Positions 1 to 7,315 of a DNA stretch of 64,000 nt are shown here, piece by piece. The DNA is from Bifidobacterium santillanense (lineage in GTDB: Bacteria; Actinomycetota; Actinomycetes; Actinomycetales; Bifidobacteriaceae). The notes beneath the pieces are model-generated. The model worked only from the letters and a program-made list of their open reading frames with translations, was not told the DNA's origin and ran no database searches. The position numbers and the translations under genes were made by a program. Numbering within the stretch: the first letter of the stretch is position 1; each line of letters begins with the position of its first letter. The stretch covers positions 372,001 through 436,000 of the forward strand of contig NZ_JAFEJS010000001.1 in NCBI RefSeq assembly GCF_018555385.1. The letters run 5' to 3'.

Positions 1-1950
1 GAGGCGTACGAGACGGGCCGCGGCACGCTCACCACGCGTTCGAAGACGCACATCGAGAACGTGACGGCACGCAAGAAGGCGATCGTCGTGACGGAGCTGC
101 CGTACATGGTGGGCCCCGAACGCGTGCTGGAGCGCATCTCCGAGGGCGTCAAGTCGCGCAAGCTGGAGGGCATCACCGGCGCGATCGACCTGACCGACCG
201 TCACAACGGCACGCGCATCGTCATCGAGATCAAGACGGGCTACGATCCGGACGCGGTGCTCGCGCAGCTGTTCCGCCACACCCCTCTGCAGGACAACTTC
301 ACCATCAACAATGTGGCGCTGGTCGACGGCCGCCCGCACACGATGGGTCTCAAGGAGCTGCTCGACGTGTGGATCGAGCACCGTCGCGTGGTGGTGCGCC
401 GCCGCAGCGAGTTCCGCCGCAGGAAGGCGCTGGAGCGTCTGCACCTGGTCGAAGGCCTGCTGCTCGCGATGGTCGACATCGACGAGGTCATCCAGGTGAT
501 CCGCTCCTCCGACGACGCCGACGCGGCCAAGAGCCGGCTGATGGCCGTGTTCGATCTGGACGACATCCAGGCGCAGTACATCCTGGACCTGCGTCTGCGC
601 AGGCTGACCCGCATGAGCCGCATCGAGCTCGAGGCCGAGCGCGACGACCTGAAGCAGCGCATCGCGGAGCTGGAACGCATCCTCGCCTCGGCCGAGGAGC
701 TGGACCGCGTGGTCGTCGACGAGATGGACAGGACCGTCCAGCAGTACGGCACGCAGCGTCGAACCGTGCTGCTGGACGAGAGCCCGGACGGCTCGCTCGT
801 GCCGGTCGTCGCCAAGGGCGACGACTCCGGGCTGTCGCATGCGGCGTTGGAGGCCGCCCGCGCGGCGACGAACCTCACGTCCGTGCAGGCCGACGTGGCC
901 GCCGCGAACGCCGCAAGGAGAGCCGGCGAGGACGAGGCCGCCGCGGCCGCGCTGCAGATCGGCGACGAGCCGTGCGTGGTGATGATGGGCGCGACCGGGC
1001 TCATCGCGCGCACCACGCCGTCGGCGATGGACGTGTACAAGTCGCGCTCCGCCTCCGACAGACGCGTGAAGGACGACCAGATCACGACGATCTTCGCCAC
1101 GTCCACGCGCGCCACGTACGCGCTCATCACCTCCGCGGGCCGTCTGGTGCTCGCGCACGTGGCGGATCTGCCCGCGCTGCCTCCGTCCGAGACGCTGAGC
1201 GTGACGGGCGGGGTGAAGGCCGACGAGCTGATCGGCATGACCGAGTCGACCGACCCGATCCCCGGCGAGCATGTGGTCTCGGCGATCGCGATGGCTCCGG
1301 CGGAGGAGGGCGGCGAGCTGCCGTCGCTGGCAATCGGCACGCGCAACGGCGTCATCAAGCGCTGGAACCGCGAGGCTCCGACGACGATGGATTCATGGCC
1401 CGTCATCGACCTCAAGGACGGGGATACGGTGCTGTCCGCCGCGCCGGCCGCGGACGAGGACCGTCTGGTCTTCGTCTCCTCCGATTCCTCGCTGCTCACG
1501 TTCGAGGCGAGGAACGTGCGTCCGCAGGGCCGCACGGCCGGCGGCATGGCCGGCATCCGTCTGGCCGAGGGCGCGCACGTGGCGGCGTTCGCCGTGATTC
1601 CGGCCGGCAAGGTCGCATGGACGTACGAGGAGGGCGAGAACGGGCTGACAGCGGCGTCCGGCGCGGTGGTGCTCACCGTCGCCGGCGACGAGGACGCCCT
1701 GCCCGGCACCGAGAACGGATCGGCGAAGGTGACCCCGTTGGAGATGTACCCGACCAAGGGACGCGCGACCGGCGGCGTACGCTCGCAGCGCTTCCTCAAG
1801 GGCCAGAACACGCTGATCTTCGCGTGGGTGGGTCTCTACCCGCTCAGGGCCTCGACCGATTCGGGAGCCCCGGTCGAACTACCGAAGCCCGACATGCGCC
1901 GCGACGGCTCCGGCGTGGACCTCGCCGCCCCGATCGCGATCATCGGCTAG
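1..1950 (+). CDS. parC: DNA topoisomerase IV subunit A (3' part, truncated by window edge)
   Basis: The reading frame is open from base 1, so the N-terminal part with the catalytic tyrosine lies outside the window; 649 residues are visible. The first residues belong to the breakage-reunion domain just after the active-site region (ETGRGTLTTR, VVTELPYMVGPE). A coiled-coil tower follows (MSRIELEAERDDLKQRIAELE), then a C-terminal beta-pinwheel domain with repeated blade motifs (RTTPSAMDVYKSR, IGTRNGVIKRW, GGMAGIRL). I see no GyrA-box (QRRGGKG-like), which favours ParC over GyrA; the parE partner at 19696-21957 supports this. ParC/ParE decatenates daughter chromosomes ahead of segregation. Confidence 0.9.
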   Translation, partial: EAYETGRGTLTTRSKTHIENVTARKKAIVVTELPYMVGPERVLERISEGVKSRKLEGITGAIDLTDRHNGTRIVIEIKTGYDPDAVLAQLFRHTPLQDNFTINNVALVDGRPHTMGLKELLDVWIEHRRVVVRRRSEFRRRKALERLHLVEGLLLAMVDIDEVIQVIRSSDDADAAKSRLMAVFDLDDIQAQYILDLRLRRLTRMSRIELEAERDDLKQRIAELERILASAEELDRVVVDEMDRTVQQYGTQRRTVLLDESPDGSLVPVVAKGDDSGLSHAALEAARAATNLTSVQADVAAANAARRAGEDEAAAAALQIGDEPCVVMMGATGLIARTTPSAMDVYKSRSASDRRVKDDQITTIFATSTRATYALITSAGRLVLAHVADLPALPPSETLSVTGGVKADELIGMTESTDPIPGEHVVSAIAMAPAEEGGELPSLAIGTRNGVIKRWNREAPTTMDSWPVIDLKDGDTVLSAAPAADEDRLVFVSSDSSLLTFEARNVRPQGRTAGGMAGIRLAEGAHVAAFAVIPAGKVAWTYEEGENGLTAASGAVVLTVAGDEDALPGTENGSAKVTPLEMYPTKGRATGGVRSQRFLKGQNTLIFAWVGLYPLRASTDSGAPVELPKPDMRRDGSGVDLAAPIAIIG

Positions 1951-2002
1951 CCGGAGTCTTCATGGAGGGTCGGGCACCGTCGCGGCACGCGGCGTTGCAG
2001 CC

Positions 2003-2055
2003 ATCGCATCCCTCGTATGGGGAAACCGCATGATTCCGCGTACGAGGGATGCGAT
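2003..2055 (+). terminator. Long stem-loop downstream of parC
   Basis: A perfect 15-bp inverted repeat (ATCGCATCCCTCGTA at 2003-2017, its complement at 2041-2055) encloses a 23-nt spacer that itself contains GGAA/TTCC pairing. It starts about 50 bases after the parC stop codon. No T-tract follows, so it may be a non-canonical terminator, or a protein-binding site for the next promoter. The rest of the 1951-2281 gap holds a C tract and the promoter listed below; I see no gene in it. Confidence 0.55.
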
Positions 2056-2180
2056 ATCGCGCCATCGTACGCGGAAAACGGTTGATACCGTATACGGAAG
2101 TACGGCAGTCAGCCCCGAAAATCATTGAAATTCCGCCGTTTTCCCGTATGGCGACACGAAACGGCCAGGAGATCGCCGTA

Positions 2181-2194
2181 CCCCCCCCCCCCCC
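2181..2194 (+). repeat. Homopolymeric C14 tract
   Basis: Fourteen consecutive C residues lie about 50 bases upstream of the -35 box of the small two-gene operon that starts at 2282. Tracts this long are prone to slipped-strand length change. Here the tract is intergenic, so any effect would be on promoter spacing or activity rather than on a reading frame. It could also be assembled at the wrong length. Confidence 0.8.
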
Positions 2195-2245
2195 ACGGAA
2201 TCTGTACCTTCCGGCCGTACGGGGGCGCACGATTGTTGACAATGT

Positions 2246-2275
2246 TTGACGGCAACATATGTTGTCAAGTATACT
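2246..2275 (+). promoter_or_regulatory. Promoter with embedded palindromic operator
   Basis: A -35 box TTGACG (2246-2251) and a -10 box TATACT (2270-2275) are separated by 18 bp. The spacer contains the perfect palindrome CAACATATGTTG (2253-2264). AAGTATACTT (2268-2277) is a second short palindrome over the -10 box. The start point expected 7 bases after the -10 box falls on the GTG codon at 2282, so the transcript would be leaderless. The operator position fits autorepression by the HTH protein of the same operon. Confidence 0.7.
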
Positions 2276-2281
2276 TGTGTT

Positions 2282-2563
2282 GTGAGATTCGAGAACGAGG
2301 ACGACGAGCCGTTGATCCTGCCGTCGGCGCTCAAGCACGGGGTATCCGAAAACGACATCCTGCACGCCTGGCGCGAGGCGCGGGGACCGGTGGACATCAA
2401 CTACGATCGCGACCCGCCCACGTACATGTACGTGGGCCCTGGGGTCTCCGGGGCGGTGTGGTACGAAATCGGCACCGCGTCGAGGGCTGGGTACGACGTG
2501 GAGCTGATCGTGCATGCGATGAAGGCCCGGAAACGATACCTGCAAAAGGAAGGACTGCAATGA
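2282..2563 (+). CDS. BrnT-like small protein, putative toxin of a toxin-antitoxin pair
   Basis: A 93-residue protein. KHGVSENDILHA near the N-terminus, a central YVGPGVSGAVWYE strand region and the C-terminal HAMKARKRYL resemble the BrnT/RelE-like layout (KHGVS...GRS..GRLL...RRASRRER). It is only a distant match, and I cannot see catalytic residues with certainty. The GTG start is chosen because a good promoter places +1 on it and no ribosome-binding site precedes any alternative start; an upstream in-frame ATG at 2246 lies inside the promoter. It overlaps the next gene by four bases (ATGA), so the two are translationally coupled. A toxin role is inferred from gene pairing. Confidence 0.6.
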   Translation: MRFENEDDEPLILPSALKHGVSENDILHAWREARGPVDINYDRDPPTYMYVGPGVSGAVWYEIGTASRAGYDVELIVHAMKARKRYLQKEGLQ

Positions 2564-2868
2564 GATTCGAGGATCTCCCCAAGGCCGAACAGGAGGCACT
2601 GGCCGCGTACGGCTATGAAATCGCGGCCGAGATGGAGGCCAAGGACGCGCCTTCGCCGGGCGACCCAACGAAGGATCCGCGCTATGATCCCTCGCGCGAG
2701 CTGCGCCGGCTGAACTACCAGCGGCACGCGCTCGACCGCGAGATCGAACGCACGGTCGAGGCCAGCCGCGAGCATGGGCAGTCGTGGAACACCATCGGCA
2801 GGGCGCTCGGCGTGACCGCCGAGGCCGCACGCCGACGTTACGGCGTCCGTAAACCCCAGAACATCTGA
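2560..2868 (+). CDS. Small HTH protein, putative antitoxin/autoregulator
   Basis: A 102-residue acidic protein. Its C-terminal third contains a helix-turn-helix (SWNTIGRALGVTAEAARRRYG, about residues 76-96) typical of small sigma-4-like or XRE-like DNA-binding domains. The middle segment (RELRRLNYQRHALDREIERTVEASRE) is predicted to be helical and could bind the partner protein. The start overlaps the stop of the preceding gene. Together they look like a toxin-first TA operon that could repress its own palindromic promoter. It could instead be a simple regulator of a non-toxic partner. Confidence 0.65.
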   Translation: MRFEDLPKAEQEALAAYGYEIAAEMEAKDAPSPGDPTKDPRYDPSRELRRLNYQRHALDREIERTVEASREHGQSWNTIGRALGVTAEAARRRYGVRKPQNI

Positions 2869-2932
2869 GCCTCTCGGGAAATCCGCTCACTGCAATCTCA
2901 GAGAACGAATTTCCCCGGCTCAAGTCGCCACG

Positions 2933-3436
2933 TCACAGCGCGGCGGCGGCCATGATGGCGGTTTCGTCGTTGTCGACGGCGCCGATGGCGACGAGCAGGG
3001 CGACGACGATCGTGGCGACCGACTCGTCGAGCACGCTCACCTCGCGGTCGTAGGCCGAAAGGAACCGCTGCCGCGCACGGGCGACCGTCTCGCCGTCGCG
3101 CGTGACAGTGAGGTCGGAGTTCAACCAGTCGCCCTTCGCCTCGAGACCGACGCCCTCCATGAGATACCGCTTGGTGAAGAACGTAGTCTTCGCGACGATC
3201 GACGTGGCCTCGCGACCATCGATCGTGATGGTGAGCTTCGGCGCGAGGCCCGACTGCCTGCGTTGGACCACCGCCACCTCGGGGGCGGAGTCGTCCTCCC
3301 CTGCGAAGATGCGGAACGTGCTGGACATGATGCCGACGTTGCCGCGCACGACGTAGCGTACGACGCCGTATTCGTCCGTGACCACGGAGTTCTCCCCCAT
3401 GAGTCCCTTCTGCTTGATATTGAGGTCCAGCACCAT
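2933..3436 (-). CDS. LURP-one-related (LOR/YxjI-like) protein
   Basis: A 167-residue protein with the repetitive beta-strand pattern of the tubby-like LOR/YxjI family: LNIKQKGLMGENSVVTDEYGVVRYVVRGN, then TFRIF, RRQSGLAPKLTITIDG and VTRDGETVARARQRFLSAYDREVSVLDE. Its C-terminus is hydrophobic (ATIVVALLVAIGAV). Members are mostly uncharacterised. The ATG at 3436 is preferred over one at 3481 because AAAGG precedes it at a workable distance and family members begin with this segment. It is convergent with the operon ending at 2868 and has no obvious partner. Confidence 0.7.
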   Translation of the reverse strand: MVLDLNIKQKGLMGENSVVTDEYGVVRYVVRGNVGIMSSTFRIFAGEDDSAPEVAVVQRRQSGLAPKLTITIDGREATSIVAKTTFFTKRYLMEGVGLEAKGDWLNSDLTVTRDGETVARARQRFLSAYDREVSVLDESVATIVVALLVAIGAVDNDETAIMAAAAL

Positions 3437-3586
3437 CGCCGACCGCCTTTCATCGCCCTTCACGGCCACGGGATTCCCCATGCCCGCTTCCAGTGTACGG
3501 TACGAAACCGGTCCATACGCGGCACTGGATGCGAATTACGGTGATTATCGCGCGTCGTACTGGCTGGCTTCGCGCACGATTTCCCA

Positions 3587-3607
3587 CCATTGTTCGGGAA
3601 ACAATGG
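3587..3607. promoter_or_regulatory. Inverted repeat CCATTGTT-N5-AACAATGG
   Basis: A perfect 8-bp inverted repeat with a 5-bp spacer in the 274-base gap between two divergent genes (3436 and 3711). It is about 100 bases upstream of the winged-helix regulator gene and could be its operator. I see no other structure in this gap. Confidence 0.4.
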
Positions 3608-3710
3608 AAACCCGCCCGGCGTCCGCAGCCGAACGTCGCGCTTACGGATTGAGCCCGAGCCATCCGGCGACCCGACGCATGGATACTACACTGGTAGGCG
3701 GGAGGCGATT

Positions 3711-4412
3711 ATGAGACTTCTGGTGGCGGTGCGGAACATGGCGTTGTCCCATGCGATCCAGGGCGCGCTCAACAACGCGCGGTACGAGGTCACGGCAATC
3801 GAGCCGAAGGACATGGCGGCGGACGGTCCGGCCGCAAAGGCCGTAACGGCGGTATTCGACGAGGAGTCCGCCCCGTTCGACATCGCGGTCGTCGACGCGC
3901 CGGGGCTGGTCGCGGCCGCGAAGGCGGCACAGCCGTCGGTACGCACGCTGCTGCTCGCCGCCACATCACTGCGTCGGAATGGCACGTCCACCAGCGGCTC
4001 CGCGTCTCTGACTCCGGACTTCCCCGCGACACCGGAAGCGACGCTCAGGCTGCCGTTCTCGGACACCGAACTGCTCTCCTATGTGGAGATGCTGGCGCGC
4101 GAGTCGTCCGGCGCCGGCATGGGGACGATGCTCATCCGCGGGGACCTGACGCTGGACCTCAAGAACCGCAAGGCGTACTTCGCGAGCACGCGCAACGCGA
4201 TGCCGCTCTCCCGCCTCGAATACGACATCCTCGAGACGCTGGTGCGCGCGAGCGGCCGGTTCGTCGGTCTCGACGAGCTCCAGCACGCCGCAGGCGGCTC
4301 GTACTTCACGCAGGAGGGACTGGTGCGCCGCGGCGTCGAATCCCTCGACCGCAAACTGCGCAACGCCGGCCTCATCATGACCAAGCGCGACGGCCAATAC
4401 CGCGTGCTGTAG
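3711..4412 (+). CDS. Orphan OmpR-type winged-helix regulator with degenerate receiver
   Basis: A 233-residue protein preceded by GGGAGGCG. Residues 1 to about 125 have the alternating pattern of a receiver domain, with a possible phospho-acceptor-like Asp62 in IAVVDAPG. The acidic pair normally found after strand 1 is absent (LLVAVRNM), so classical phosphorylation is unlikely. Residues about 150-233 are a Trans_reg_C winged helix (LSRLEYDILETLVRASGRFVG...GLVRRGVESLDRKLRNAGL...YRVL). No histidine kinase gene is nearby. It probably acts without phosphorylation, as in atypical response regulators. Confidence 0.75.
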   Translation: MRLLVAVRNMALSHAIQGALNNARYEVTAIEPKDMAADGPAAKAVTAVFDEESAPFDIAVVDAPGLVAAAKAAQPSVRTLLLAATSLRRNGTSTSGSASLTPDFPATPEATLRLPFSDTELLSYVEMLARESSGAGMGTMLIRGDLTLDLKNRKAYFASTRNAMPLSRLEYDILETLVRASGRFVGLDELQHAAGGSYFTQEGLVRRGVESLDRKLRNAGLIMTKRDGQYRVL

Positions 4413-4618
4413 CCCGTCCGTCCCTCCGCACCCCTCCACTCGCACCGTAACGCTCGAGGCCCGTGCCATGTCCATGGCCATGCCCGCGACGGCATCCGGA
4501 TACGGCGACATGCGCCCCAAGGCAACATGGCCGATACGTCGCGGGGCTACCATCACGCGCCAACGGAGCAATCCGCGCATCACACGACATCCGGAACGCA
4601 AGGGAGGCAGCCGCCATC

Positions 4619-5764
4619 ATGAAGATGCTCACCGTAGGACCGAAGGACATCCACCAGTTCGACACGGTCAAGGAGTTCGCCGAGGAGTTCGGGCTCGGCC
4701 CGCGCGATCTGGTCGTCACCATCGGCATGATCCACGACGCGTTCCTCAAGCCGTATCTCAACGGCGCGAACGTGCTGCTCGTCGACAAGTACGGCAACCA
4801 GGAGCCGACCGACGTGATGATCGACGCGATCATCGCGGACGCGAAGGCGTTCGACTACGACCGCATCGTCGCGATCGGCGGAGGCGCCGTGATGGACATG
4901 TCGAAGATCGTGGCGGTGGCCGGCGGCGCGTCGATCGACGAGGTCATCGACCATCTGCCCGACTTCAAGCGCACGGTGGGGCTCGTACTCGTCCCCACCA
5001 CGTGCGGCACGGGCAGCGAGGTCACGGAGATCGCGGCGATCAACCGCACGCGCCTCGGCTGCAAGGCGGGCATCGCCGGCCCAGAGATGTTCGCCGACCA
5101 TGCGGTGCTCATCCCCGAACTGCTGTACGGACTGCCCGACCACGTGTTCATGACCAGCTCGCTCGACGCGCTCGTCCATTCGGTCGAGTCCACGCTCTCG
5201 CCGAACGCGACTCCGTACACGCGCCTGTTCGGCTATGAGGCGATGCGCATGATCGTGGGCGGATATCAGGCCATCGTCGAGGCCGGAGGCCCGGACGGCG
5301 ACGCCGAGAAGCGGCGCGTGAGGCGCAACGAGCTGATGACCGACTTCCTCATCGCCTCCGACTACGCAGGCATCAGCTTCGACACGGGCGGCTGCGCGGC
5401 CGTGCATGCGCTGAGCTACCAGCTGGGCGGCAAGTACCATGTGCCGCACGGCGAATCGAACTACGCGATGTTCACCGGCGTGCTGCGCAACTACATGGAG
5501 ATCAAGCCGGATGGCGAGATCGCGAAGCTCAACGGCGTGCTCGCGGGGCTTCTCGGCTGCGACGTGACGGTCGTGTACGACGAGTTGGAGAACCTCATCA
5601 ACCGTCTGTTGCCGAAGAAGGCGCTGCACGAGTACGGCGTGACCCGCGAGGACCTGCCCGAGTTCACGGAACGGGTGATGACCACGCAGGCGCGTCTCAT
5701 GCGCAACAACTACGTGCCGCTCGACGCGGCCCGCGTGCGCAAGATCTTCGAAGAGCTCTACTGA
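4619..5764 (+). CDS. Iron-containing alcohol dehydrogenase, 4-hydroxybutyrate-dehydrogenase-like
   Basis: A 381-residue group III (Fe-type) alcohol dehydrogenase. It shows the NAD-binding segment IGGGAVMDMSK, the family signature VPTTCGTGSEVTEIAAI, and the metal-binding histidine region HALSYQLGGKYHVPHGESN. The N-terminal MLTVGPKDIHQFDTVKEF and overall length fit 4-hydroxybutyrate dehydrogenases, which reduce succinate semialdehyde. Substrate is inferred from similarity only. The ATG is chosen because AGGGAGG lies 11 bases upstream (4601-4607). The gene stands alone, without 4-hydroxybutyrate CoA-transferase or semialdehyde genes. The 206-base gap before it shows no clear promoter. Confidence 0.8.
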   Translation: MKMLTVGPKDIHQFDTVKEFAEEFGLGPRDLVVTIGMIHDAFLKPYLNGANVLLVDKYGNQEPTDVMIDAIIADAKAFDYDRIVAIGGGAVMDMSKIVAVAGGASIDEVIDHLPDFKRTVGLVLVPTTCGTGSEVTEIAAINRTRLGCKAGIAGPEMFADHAVLIPELLYGLPDHVFMTSSLDALVHSVESTLSPNATPYTRLFGYEAMRMIVGGYQAIVEAGGPDGDAEKRRVRRNELMTDFLIASDYAGISFDTGGCAAVHALSYQLGGKYHVPHGESNYAMFTGVLRNYMEIKPDGEIAKLNGVLAGLLGCDVTVVYDELENLINRLLPKKALHEYGVTREDLPEFTERVMTTQARLMRNNYVPLDAARVRKIFEELY

Positions 5765-5781
5765 CCTCGATTCCCGCCGAT

Positions 5782-5838
5782 GGTTCGTCGGGCCGGACCC
5801 GTCTCGCCCCTTCACCGGACGGCCGGCTCCGACGAACC
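5782..5838 (+). terminator. Stem-loop after the alcohol dehydrogenase gene
   Basis: GGTTCGTCGG (5782-5791) pairs with CCGACGAACC (5829-5838). The stem is prolonged inward by GCCGG/CCGGC with one bulged T. It begins 17 bases after the stop codon and has no T-tract. Confidence 0.5.
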
Positions 5839-5903
5839 GAACGGATATGGCGGGAGCGCCGTCCAGCGACCGTCCAGCGGCCGTGATGGGAGCGCGGCGG
5901 CAT

Positions 5904-5959
5904 GAAACTTGTTTCCGTTGTGGAAAGTGATAGTATTTTCCACAACGGAAAGAGGTTTC
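5904..5959 (+). promoter_or_regulatory. Operator-promoter with 15-bp inverted repeat
   Basis: TTTCCGTTGTGGAAA (5912-5926) and its exact complement (5937-5951) are separated by 10 bp. Outer arms GAAAC (5904-5908) and GTTTC (5955-5959) add a further symmetric layer, each three bases away. The spacer carries a -10-like TAGTAT (5931-5936), with TTGTTT (5909-5914) 16 bp upstream as a -35. A dimer or tetramer bound here would cover the promoter of the membrane-protein/HTH operon starting at 5981. The HTH protein encoded by the second gene is the obvious candidate. Confidence 0.7.
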
Positions 5960-5980
5960 GTTCCGAGAGGGGGCATCATC

Positions 5981-6799
5981 ATGACGGACGACATCCGCCG
6001 CGAGGCCATATCATCCGGCCCGACGGGCAACGCACCCGACGACGACCGCGACGACTGCTCCGGGGAGGGCGCGGAGCACGCCGCGATGCGCGGCGACGAC
6101 GTTCCGCACACCGCGTCCGATACGACCGACACGTCCAGAACGTCCGACACGGCCGACGCGACAAACACACCGGACGTTCTGGACGCGCTCGAATCGCTGC
6201 ACGCGCTGGACACGGACCGCAGGGCGGTCAACGACCGGCTCATCACCGCGACGATGGCGACGTGGAGCGCGGCGCTCATGGGCGTCATCATGGCCATCAA
6301 CGCCGTCGCCTACTGGCTTCTGGGCTGGACCGTGCTGGGCGGGCACGCTGCGTTCACCTGGACCGAGTACTGGCTCTACATCGGCGGCGCTGTGCTGCTC
6401 GTCACGCTGTCCGCCGCACTGCTGGCGTACGGTCAGAAGCACAGCGGCATCGGAATGTGGAACGGCAGGCAGTTCTGGCCCGACAAGCGCCTTCTGAGGG
6501 ACGGGCGATACCGTCGGATCTTCACCGCCTATCTCGCATGCGTGGTCGTCGTACCCGTGATGATGGCGCTGATCGGCGCCCTCTGCGCGCCGTGGTGGCC
6601 GGTCGTCGTGCTCGCGCCGATATGCGGGCTCGTTCCGGCATGGCTCTGCCGCCGGCAGACCGAGGAGTACACGCGGATCATCACCACCCCGCTGGCCCCG
6701 GACGCGCCACACGATGCATCGGACTCGCCGGATACGCCGGACTCGCCGCAAGGGACGCACGGAGCACACGAAACGGAGACGTCCCATGGCCTCGAATGA
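5981..6799 (+). CDS. Four-helix membrane protein of unknown function
   Basis: A 272-residue protein. Residues 1 to about 80 form an acidic, Asp/Thr-rich hydrophilic segment. Four transmembrane helices follow in two pairs (MATWSAALMGVIMAINAVAY; YIGGAVLLVTLSAALLAYG; AYLACVVVVPVMMALIGALC; WWPVVVLAPICGLVPAWLC), and the C-terminal tail is again acidic. I do not recognise a named domain. GAGAGGGGG precedes the ATG. The gene overlaps the downstream HTH gene by 14 bases, a pairing common for membrane proteins whose expression is controlled by the partner. Confidence 0.75.
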   Translation: MTDDIRREAISSGPTGNAPDDDRDDCSGEGAEHAAMRGDDVPHTASDTTDTSRTSDTADATNTPDVLDALESLHALDTDRRAVNDRLITATMATWSAALMGVIMAINAVAYWLLGWTVLGGHAAFTWTEYWLYIGGAVLLVTLSAALLAYGQKHSGIGMWNGRQFWPDKRLLRDGRYRRIFTAYLACVVVVPVMMALIGALCAPWWPVVVLAPICGLVPAWLCRRQTEEYTRIITTPLAPDAPHDASDSPDTPDSPQGTHGAHETETSHGLE

Positions 6800-7097
6800 T
6801 CCGGAACCCGTCTTCAACGAGGTGATCCACGCGCCGGTGCGACTACGGATATGCGGACTGCTCGACACGTACGGCACCGTCCGGTTCGACATGCTGCGCG
6901 ACACCATCGGCGTGAGCGACGCCGTCTGCTCCAAGCATCTGAAGACCCTCGCCGAGCACGGCTACGTGACGCTCGATAAGAAGGCCGACGGCGGAGGCAG
7001 GGCGTACAAGGTCACATGGGTCAGACTCACCCCCGAGGGCGAGGCCGCGTTCCGCTCGCACGTCGCGGCGCTCAAACGCATCGTCTCGGGACAGTAA
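6786..7097 (+). CDS. Winged-helix transcriptional regulator (HTH_34/ArsR-like)
   Basis: A 103-residue protein that is almost entirely one winged helix-turn-helix domain: EVIHAPVRLRICGLLDTYGTVRFDMLRDTIGVSDAVCSKHLKTLAEHGYVTL, then a wing containing GGGRAYKVTWVRLTPEGE. This matches the small HTH_34 regulators that accompany membrane proteins and ABC exporters. It starts within the end of the membrane-protein gene, so it is co-translated. It probably binds the inverted repeat at 5904-5959 and may also control the ABC exporter genes downstream. No metal-binding cysteine pair is evident. Confidence 0.8.
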   Translation: MASNDPEPVFNEVIHAPVRLRICGLLDTYGTVRFDMLRDTIGVSDAVCSKHLKTLAEHGYVTLDKKADGGGRAYKVTWVRLTPEGEAAFRSHVAALKRIVSGQ

Positions 7098-7127
7098 AGC
7101 CGGTCGGGCAACCGTCCGCAACCACAC

Positions 7128-7145
7128 CGTCTCCGACCGGAGACG
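7128..7145. promoter_or_regulatory. Perfect 18-bp palindrome CGTCTCCG-AC-CGGAGACG-type
   Basis: Two 8-bp arms with a 2-bp centre lie 30 bases after the HTH gene. It could be a compact terminator stem or an operator for the ABC exporter gene at 7316. The remainder of the 7098-7315 gap contains no gene or recognisable promoter. Confidence 0.4.
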
Positions 7146-7315
7146 AATCACACCATCACTTCCCCGTACGGACCATCCCGGCCCGCTTCGCGAGCCGATT
7201 CCCACCGGCGAAAGCCGACACACATCACCATCCGGGCGTGAGCCTGCCCGAAAACGGATTCGACCCACCATCCAATTCTCATCCGGCTCATCACCATCAC
7301 TCCTCGAGGCACATC

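Noticed and set aside
240-1811. Long open frame on the minus strand opposite parC
   Set aside because: Antisense frame in high-GC DNA with Ser/Arg-rich translation and no domains; the + strand encodes clear topoisomerase motifs.
2049-2249. Small open frame spanning the C14 tract
   Set aside because: Its translation runs through the homopolymer into the promoter, and no ribosome-binding site is present.
7016-7315. In-frame extension upstream of the ABC fusion gene
   Set aside because: Overlaps the HTH gene and the palindrome; the translation is His/Pro-rich noise, whereas the ATG at 7316 begins the conserved permease start.
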